Positions 58,794-64,000 of a stretch of 64,000 nt of DNA are shown here, in pieces. Made by a program: the position numbers and the translations under genes. The notes under the pieces were generated by a model. The model did no database searches. It was not told the origin of the DNA and saw only the letters and a program-made list of their open reading frames with translations. This stretch comes from Salinilacustrithrix sp034522155 (lineage in GTDB: Bacteria > Actinomycetota > Acidimicrobiia > Acidimicrobiales > Salinilacustritrichaceae): the NCBI GenBank assembly GCA_034522155.1, contig JAXHLP010000012.1:124001-188000 (forward strand), written 5' to 3'. The first letter of the stretch is position 1; each line of letters starts with the position of its first letter.

Positions 58794-58803
58794 ACGCTAC
58801 CGT
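58794..58803. promoter_or_regulatory. Overlapping divergent -10 elements (MFS and GDPD)
   Basis: TAGCGT on the minus strand (58794-58799) lies 6 bases before the MFS GTG. TACCGT on the plus strand (58798-58803) lies 9 bases before the GDPD ATG. They share two bases, so the two promoters should exclude each other. Confidence 0.5.
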
Positions 58804-58812
58804 CGGCGCCCG

Positions 58813-59574
58813 ATGGCCTCGTCCACGTTTCCCTTCCTCGACCACCCGGGCCCCATCCCGTTCGCCCATCGGGGTGGGGCATCCGAGGCGCCGGAGAACA
58901 CGCTGCCGGCGTTCGAGTACGCGGTCGGTCTGGGCTACCGCTACCTCGAGACCGATGTCCACACCACCGCCGACGGCGTGCTGGTCGCGTTCCACGACGA
59001 CTGCCTCGATCGGGTCACCGACCGCTCCGGTGTGATCGCCGAGATGCCATGGACCGAGGTCTCCGAGGCACGGGTCGACGGGGTCGAACCGATCCCGCTG
59101 CTCGAGGACGTGCTGGGCACCTGGCCCGACGTGCGGGTGAACATCGACCCGAAGGCGGACACCTCCGTCGGGCCGCTCGTCGAGACCCTGCGGCGCACCG
59201 GCAGCGTCCACCGAGTCTGCATCGGCGCGTTCTCCGACGAGCGCATCGCGCGTGTGCGGGCCAGCTTCGACGGGCGACTGTGCACGGGCATGGGGCCGGA
59301 CGAGCTCGTGGACCTCATCCGCGCCTACCAGGGCGAAGACGTCACATTCCGGTCGCAGTGCGCCCAGATCCCCCGGCACGATCCCGAGGGGCGTCCGCTG
59401 GCGACGCCCGAGCTGGTCGAGACGGCCCATCGCCACGGCATCGCCGTCCACGTCTGGACCATCGACGAGGCCGACGAGATGCACGAGCTCCTCGACATCG
59501 GCGTCGACGGGATCATGACCGACCGTCCCGCCGTGCTCCGCGAGGTGTTCGAGGCCCGCGGCCTCTGGACGTAG
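58813..59574 (+). CDS. Glycerophosphodiester phosphodiesterase
   Basis: The 253-residue GDPD has IPFAHRGGASEAPENTLPAF with catalytic His and Arg, LETDVHTTADGVLVAFHDD with metal ligands and the second His, VNIDPKAD, and the end HVWTIDEADEMHELLDIG-VDGIMTDRP. All catalytic positions are intact, and more canonical than in the 6-kb GDPD. No signal peptide. The CoA ligase follows 6 bases later. Confidence 0.9.
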   Translation: MASSTFPFLDHPGPIPFAHRGGASEAPENTLPAFEYAVGLGYRYLETDVHTTADGVLVAFHDDCLDRVTDRSGVIAEMPWTEVSEARVDGVEPIPLLEDVLGTWPDVRVNIDPKADTSVGPLVETLRRTGSVHRVCIGAFSDERIARVRASFDGRLCTGMGPDELVDLIRAYQGEDVTFRSQCAQIPRHDPEGRPLATPELVETAHRHGIAVHVWTIDEADEMHELLDIGVDGIMTDRPAVLREVFEARGLWT

Positions 59575-59580
59575 CGCCAC

Positions 59581-61089
59581 ATGGAGCTCCCGCTCACACC
59601 GATCGACTTCCTGACCCGCGCCCGCCGCCTGTTCCCCGAGCAGGTGGGGGTGATCGACGGCGACCGGCAGTGGACCTATGCCGGGTTCGCAGAGAGATGC
59701 GACCAGCAGGCCCGGTATCTCCGCGACGACCTCGGGGTGCAGCCCGGCGACGTCGTGGCGTGGCTGTGCGGCAACACCCACGAGCTGCTCGAGGCCTACT
59801 ACGGCGTGCTCCTCGCCGGTGGGGTCCTGCTCCCGCTCAACATCCGGCTGTCCGCGCCCGAGCTCGGCTCGATCCTCGACCAGGCGAACGCCACCGTCCT
59901 GTTCCGCCATCCGGACCAGCCCGATCCCGGACACGACGTCCGCCAAGTGGTGCTCGACGACGACTACGAGGCCGCGCTCGCCCGCCGTACCGGGCCGCCG
60001 CTCGAACCTCCCATGGTCGACGAGCGTGGGCCGGCGGAGATCTTCTTCACCAGCGGCTCGACCGGACTGCCGAAGGGTGCAGTGCTCACCCACCGCAACC
60101 TCTACCTCCACGCGGTGCACAACGCGCTCACGGGTGGCGTCACCGGCGACGACGTGATCCTCCACCTCGTGCCGCTGTTCCACGTCAACGGGTGGGGGAC
60201 GCCTCACCACCTCACCGGTCTGGGCGGCACCCACGTGATGCTGCCCCGCTTCGATCCTGGGGAGGTCCTCCGACTGATCGAGGCCCACCGGGTCACTCGG
60301 CTGTTCTGCGTGCCCGCCATGGTGCAGGCGCTGCTCGACCACCCCGACCTGACCCGGCGCGACGTCTCGTCGATCGCAGCCGCCTCGATCGGGGGATCAC
60401 CGGTGTCGCCCCAGCTGCTCGCCGAGGTCGAGACCGCGTTCGGGTGCACAGCGATCTGCGGCTACGGGATGACCGAGGCCGCCCCGACCATGACCCGCTC
60501 CCTCGACAAGCCCGGCGAGCCACCCTCGACCGAGCGTCGGGCGACGACGGGCCTGCCGATCGTGGGCGTCGACCTGCGGGTCTTCGGCGACGGCGACGTC
60601 GAGGTCCCCTGGGACGACGAGACGATCGGCGAGATCTGCGCCCGTTCGAACCACATCATGGATCGCTACCTCGACGCACCGGAGGCCACGGCCCAGGTCC
60701 TCCGCGGCGGCTGGCTCCGCACCGGCGACCTCGCCGTGGTTCGGCCCGACGGCTACCTCCGCCTCGTGGACCGCACGAAGGACCTGATCATCAGCGGCGG
60801 GGAGAACATCGCCAGTCCCGAGGTCGAGCACACGCTGGAAGCACACCCAGCCGTGGCCGAGGCCTGCGTCGTCGGTCGGCCCGACCAGCGCTGGGGCGAG
60901 GTGCCCGTGGCCTTCGTGGCGCTCCGTCCCGGTTCGAGTGCGACCGAGGACGAGCTCGTCACCCACGTGCGCGACCGGCTCGCCCACTTCAAGGCGCCCA
61001 GGGCCGTCACGCTGCTCGACGCGCTGCCGCGGGTCGGCACGGGCAAGATCGACAAGAGCTCGCTCAGGGCAGCAGCACGTTCGGGTTGA
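59581..61089 (+). CDS. AMP-forming acyl-CoA synthetase
   Basis: The 502-residue ligase has FFTSGSTGLPKGAVLTHRN, GYGMTEAAPTMTRS, GGWLRTGDLAVVRPDGYL and DRTKDLIISGGENIASPEVE. The Lys is in GTGKIDKSSLR. It belongs with medium/long-chain or malonyl/o-succinylbenzoate-like ligases; substrate unknown. Its last 26 bases overlap the 3' end of the FAD oxidase gene on the other strand. Confidence 0.9.
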   Translation: MELPLTPIDFLTRARRLFPEQVGVIDGDRQWTYAGFAERCDQQARYLRDDLGVQPGDVVAWLCGNTHELLEAYYGVLLAGGVLLPLNIRLSAPELGSILDQANATVLFRHPDQPDPGHDVRQVVLDDDYEAALARRTGPPLEPPMVDERGPAEIFFTSGSTGLPKGAVLTHRNLYLHAVHNALTGGVTGDDVILHLVPLFHVNGWGTPHHLTGLGGTHVMLPRFDPGEVLRLIEAHRVTRLFCVPAMVQALLDHPDLTRRDVSSIAAASIGGSPVSPQLLAEVETAFGCTAICGYGMTEAAPTMTRSLDKPGEPPSTERRATTGLPIVGVDLRVFGDGDVEVPWDDETIGEICARSNHIMDRYLDAPEATAQVLRGGWLRTGDLAVVRPDGYLRLVDRTKDLIISGGENIASPEVEHTLEAHPAVAEACVVGRPDQRWGEVPVAFVALRPGSSATEDELVTHVRDRLAHFKAPRAVTLLDALPRVGTGKIDKSSLRAAARSG

Positions 61090-62437
61090 GGATCCCGTCC
61101 GGGTCGAGCGCGGTCCGGATGGCACGCATGGCCGCGAGGTCGCCGGCGCCGCGGTCATCGGCGAGCCACCGCCGCTTGGCCAGACCGATGCCGTGCTCGG
61201 CGCTGATCGACCCTTCACGACGGACGACGCCACCGAGCACGACCCGGTCGACGGCCTCGCCGTCGGTCGGATCGACGCCGGTGACGTTGACGTGGATGTT
61301 GCCGTCGGCGACGTGCCCGAACAGCCACGTACGGGCGTCGGGAACCACCGCGACCACCTCCTCGGCGATGGTGTCGACGTAGGAGGCCAGCGCCCGTCCC
61401 GGGAGCGTCACGTCGTACTTGCGGGGAACGCCGATGCGGCTGATCGCCTCGGTGTGGGCCTCACGGACGTGCCACAGGGCCGCGGCCCGGCTGGGGTCGG
61501 TCGCCACCGCCACCTCGCCCGCACCGTCGAGCGAGCCGATGACGGCGCCGAGCCGGTCGGTGGGATCGGGCGGACCAACCGCCTCGACCAGGACGAGCAC
61601 CGGCGGGTCCGACTCCAGCACCGAGCCCTCGCCGGTCTGCTCGGCGACCAGGCCGGCGCCCGACGCGAGGACCAGCTCGGCGGCCTCGAGCGTCGGCACC
61701 GCGCGTCGGATCGCCCCCACGCCGCGCACCGCTCGGACGACGTCGTCGAACCCGATGAGCGCCGTGACCGCCTCGCCCGCGGCCGGGACCAGCGCCAGCC
61801 TGGCCTGGGTCACGATGCCGAGGGTCCCCTCGCTGCCGCACAGCAGGCCGGCCAGGTCGTAGCCGGTGTTGTCCTTCGCGAGCCCACCGAGGCGGCGCAC
61901 CACGTCGCCGGTACCGAGCACGGCCTCCACCCCCAGCACCTGGTGCCTGGTCGGACCGAAGCGCAGGACCCGCAGTCCGCCAGCGTTGGTCGCCACCGTG
62001 CCGCCGACCGTGGCGGTGTCACGCGACGCCAGGTCGACGCCGTAGCGCCAACCGGCCTCGCCCGCCATCTGTTGCACCTCGGCGATCCTCACACCCGCGC
62101 CGGCGGTGAGCTGGCCCGCGTCCTCGTCGACCGCGCTGATGTCGCTCAGCCGCTCCGTGGAGAGCACGATCTCGCCCCGCATCGGCGTCGCCCCGCCCAC
62201 CAGGCCGGTGTTGCCGCCCTGGGGTACGAGCGGGTGCCCTCGCTCGCGGCACACGGTCACGACCTCGGCCACGCCGTCTGCGTCGCCGGGCCGGACCACC
62301 GCTGCCGGTCGTCCGGCGTACCGGCCGGTCCAGTCGGTGGCGTAGGACGCAGTGCGGTCGGGATCGGCGATGACCGCGTCGGGCCCGAGCGCGTCGATCA
62401 GACGCTGAATCGTGGCGTCGCTGGCTTCTGCATCCAC
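61064..62437 (-). CDS. FAD-linked oxidase (glycolate/D-lactate dehydrogenase type)
   Basis: The 457-residue flavoprotein has the FAD-binding PCMH domain: VVRPGDADGVAEVVTVC, PLVPQGGNTGLVGGATP and ATVGGTVATNAGGLRVLRFG. The C-terminal oxidase domain has HVADGNIHVNV, EHGIGLAKRRWL and LDPDGILNPNVLLP. It oxidises 2-hydroxy acids. Two adjacent GTG codons (62438-62440 and 62435-62437) can start it; I use the second. It converges on the CoA ligase with a 26-base overlap. Confidence 0.9.
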   Translation of the reverse strand: MDAEASDATIQRLIDALGPDAVIADPDRTASYATDWTGRYAGRPAAVVRPGDADGVAEVVTVCRERGHPLVPQGGNTGLVGGATPMRGEIVLSTERLSDISAVDEDAGQLTAGAGVRIAEVQQMAGEAGWRYGVDLASRDTATVGGTVATNAGGLRVLRFGPTRHQVLGVEAVLGTGDVVRRLGGLAKDNTGYDLAGLLCGSEGTLGIVTQARLALVPAAGEAVTALIGFDDVVRAVRGVGAIRRAVPTLEAAELVLASGAGLVAEQTGEGSVLESDPPVLVLVEAVGPPDPTDRLGAVIGSLDGAGEVAVATDPSRAAALWHVREAHTEAISRIGVPRKYDVTLPGRALASYVDTIAEEVVAVVPDARTWLFGHVADGNIHVNVTGVDPTDGEAVDRVVLGGVVRREGSISAEHGIGLAKRRWLADDRGAGDLAAMRAIRTALDPDGILNPNVLLP

Positions 62438-62493
62438 CACCTCAGTGTTGCGCGGCCACCACCAGCGCCCGCCATCACCCGCCGCGGCCCGGA

Positions 62494-62549
62494 GACGACC
62501 GCGCCGGTCGGCGCGTTCCACCACCGTGGCCGCGCGAACGCGCCGAACC
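62494..62549 (-). repeat. Dispersed intergenic repeat, family B, copy 2, with hairpin
   Basis: The reverse complement of this 56-base element matches 9246-9301 at about 90%, keeping the hairpin CGCGCC/GGCGCG (62500-62515). It lies between the FAD oxidase and crotonase genes, both minus, with orientation opposite to copy 1 relative to the genes. Confidence 0.7.
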
Positions 62550-62572
62550 TTCGACGGCAGGTGGTCGGCCGC

Positions 62573-63406
62573 TCAGGAGAAGTTCGGGTCGCGGTCCTCG
62601 AAGCCGGCCATGACGGCCTCGATCTGGTTGGGACTGCCGATGAGCTGGCCGATCTCGTCGCGCTCGGCGGCGAACTGCTCCCCGATCGGCACCGTGCCCG
62701 ACGCGTTGAGCAGTCGCTTGGCCGCCCGGACCGCGTCGGGGCTCTTGCCCGCGATCTCGCGGGCCAGGTCCATGGCTGCGGCGTGGGGGGCGTCGGCCAC
62801 GCGCGTCGCCAGGCCGAGCTGGGCCGCCTCGGCCCCCTCGACCATCCGCCCGGTGAACGTGAGCTCCTTGGCCACATCGAGACCGACCAGCCGGCGCAGC
62901 ATCCACGTCCCGGTCATGTCGGGGATGAGGCCCCACTTGATCTCGAGCACGCTGAAACGCGCGTCCGGCGTGCAGATCCGCATGTCGGCGCCCATGGCGA
63001 TCTGGCAACCGCCGCCGAGGGCCACGCCGTGGACCGCGGCGACGACCGGCACCTCGACCTCCTGCCACACGTGGGCCACCTGCTGGCCGAGGTGGGTGAT
63101 CCGGTCGCCGGTCGCACCGATGGCACCGAGCCCGCCGCCTCCCTGGCCGCGGTCGTCGGCGCCACCGCCCGAGTCGCCGCCGCCCGAGGCCATCGCCTGG
63201 AAGCTCGAGAAGTCCAGTCCCGAGCAGAACGCCCGCCCGGCGCCGGAGAGCACGACTGCACGTACGTCGCGGTCGCCCTTCAGCCGCTCACCCGCCTCGG
63301 CGATCCCGTGGAACATGGCGGTGTCGAGGGCATTCATCTTGTCGGGCCGGTCGAGCACCACGTCGGCAACACCGTCGACGATCTCGATCTGCACACGGTC
63401 GCTCAC
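62573..63406 (-). CDS. Enoyl-CoA hydratase/isomerase family protein
   Basis: The 277-residue crotonase has DRPDKMNALDTAMFHGI, GAGRAFCSGLDFSSF, the oxyanion-hole HGVALGGGCQIAMGADMRI and WGLIPDMTGTWMLRRLVG. A Gly/Asp-rich insertion (about 76-105) follows the CSGLDF loop and is longer than usual. One catalytic Glu of hydratases is not obvious at the second position, so isomerase or another crotonase activity is possible. GTG start behind CAGGAG. Confidence 0.87.
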   Translation of the reverse strand: MSDRVQIEIVDGVADVVLDRPDKMNALDTAMFHGIAEAGERLKGDRDVRAVVLSGAGRAFCSGLDFSSFQAMASGGGDSGGGADDRGQGGGGLGAIGATGDRITHLGQQVAHVWQEVEVPVVAAVHGVALGGGCQIAMGADMRICTPDARFSVLEIKWGLIPDMTGTWMLRRLVGLDVAKELTFTGRMVEGAEAAQLGLATRVADAPHAAAMDLAREIAGKSPDAVRAAKRLLNASGTVPIGEQFAAERDEIGQLIGSPNQIEAVMAGFEDRDPNFS

Positions 63407-63524
63407 GCTCGGCTCCTGTTCCTCGATGCCGGGATCGGTCGGCACCGGTGGTGACCCCTCGCAACCGATGCCGAAGTTCACGTCGGGGTGGTTCACAGTG
63501 TGGCCGACGCGTGCCCCGCTCGCG

Positions 63525-63896
63525 TCAGGCGTGGGCCGGCGCGCCGACGAAGGGCCGCAGCAGCATCTCGCTGCACGGCTGGTCGACGCCGGCCACCAAC
63601 CCCATCGCGGCGTCGCCCGCCGCCCGGCACACCAGGGTTGCGCCGTCGGGATCGACGGCGCGGACCCCGGTGTCCGAGCAGGCCGCCAACGCGCACAGGC
63701 GCACCCGGTGCGACGCTGCGCACGCCTCGCGGCGACGGCCCGACCGTGCCAGTACACGGGCGATCTCCCGCATCGCCCGCCACCGCTCGACCTCCCCGTC
63801 GGCGGTGTCGGTCGCGGCCGCCAGGGCGTCCATGATCCATTCGATGTCGGCGCGCTCCCGGCTGCGCCACCACCGCTCGAACCCATCGACGTCCAT
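63525..63896 (-). CDS. Hypothetical Cys-containing protein
   Basis: The 123-residue product starts MDVDGFERWWRSRERADIEW and is mostly helical, with VRLCALAACSDTGVRAVDP and TLVCRAAGDAAMGLVAGVD-QPCSEMLL at the end; five cysteines in all. No family recognised and no signal peptide. GGGGAG lies just before the ATG. It is 118 bases upstream of the crotonase on the same strand. The 104 bases beyond it to the window end hold no feature I can support. Confidence 0.6.
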   Translation of the reverse strand: MDVDGFERWWRSRERADIEWIMDALAAATDTADGEVERWRAMREIARVLARSGRRREACAASHRVRLCALAACSDTGVRAVDPDGATLVCRAAGDAAMGLVAGVDQPCSEMLLRPFVGAPAHA

Positions 63897-64000
63897 GTCT
63901 CCCCATCGGCAGGTTCGACGACCGACTGCCCCAGAACAGGTCGAACGACCCAGCGGGCGTTGCGCACCCAACGTAGCTTTCTCCGCACGCAACGAGGACG

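Noticed and set aside
61064..61089. Overlap of the CoA ligase and FAD oxidase as a possible frame error
   Set aside because: Both C-termini are complete and typical (GTGKIDKSSLR and ILNPNVLLP); a 26-base tail-to-tail overlap is normal in compact genomes.

Overview
The window is very G+C-rich, densely packed bacterial DNA. It carries a complete Pup-proteasome system (arc/mpa, dop, pup, prcB, prcA, pafA, pafB, pafC), a fused FbiC for coenzyme F420, the actinobacterial tat-helY neighbourhood and a MarP-like protease. Together these point to an actinobacterium. The gene set and order look most like an acidimicrobiia-type lineage, but that finer placement is inference. I saw no rRNA or tRNA genes, no CRISPR array, no insertion sequence and no prophage. 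No gap between genes exceeds 300 bases.

Layout. 1-10.3 kb (mostly minus): partial M20 peptidase, orphan lipid-kinase C-domain protein, helY, tatC, tatA, zinc-ribbon protein, a GDPD on plus, lepB, pafC, pafB, a DUF3866 protein. 10.3-18 kb: pafA, a STAS protein, prcA, prcB, pup, dop, arc, and a divergent Asp-ligand-type ferredoxin. 18-24 kb (minus): two PH-domain membrane proteins, MarP-like protease, trmI, three small proteins, a LON-domain protein. 24-28 kb (minus): a DapB-fold dehydrogenase, a two-subunit NDP-forming acyl-CoA synthetase, a TetR regulator. 28-45 kb (plus, apart from a thiol-redox gene): FIST sensor, transketolase-transaldolase-phosphogluconolactonase, adenylate cyclase, fbiC-LOG-acyl-CoA-dehydrogenases-nitroreductase, then a coupled cassette of Cys-rich protein, McrB-like AAA ATPase and McrC/DUF2357-like protein. 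45-64 kb: RNase D, rhodanese, mobA, PLP decarboxylase, DUF3151, pyruvate kinase, ArfB, acyl-CoA and CoA-ligase metabolism, SurE-like lipoprotein, MFS, second GDPD, FAD oxidase, crotonase.

How the genes work together. Pup is made with a C-terminal Gln that Dop deamidates. PafA attaches it to substrates, and Arc unfolds the tagged proteins into the PrcA/PrcB core. PafB/PafC are the DNA-damage regulators usually found beside this machinery. The remaining operons cover the non-oxidative pentose-phosphate branch, F420 synthesis beside flavin enzymes, and fatty or organic acid activation and oxidation.

Two sequence-level patterns run through the window. First, at least 20 genes have a TANNNT hexamer ending 6-8 bases before the start codon, which is the signature of leaderless transcription; it corrects the starts of pafA and prcB. 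Second, short dispersed repeat families lie between genes, and some copies supply the -10 element of the next gene. Downstream genes in operons typically overlap by ATGA, GTGA, TTGA or, for mobA, apparently CTGA.
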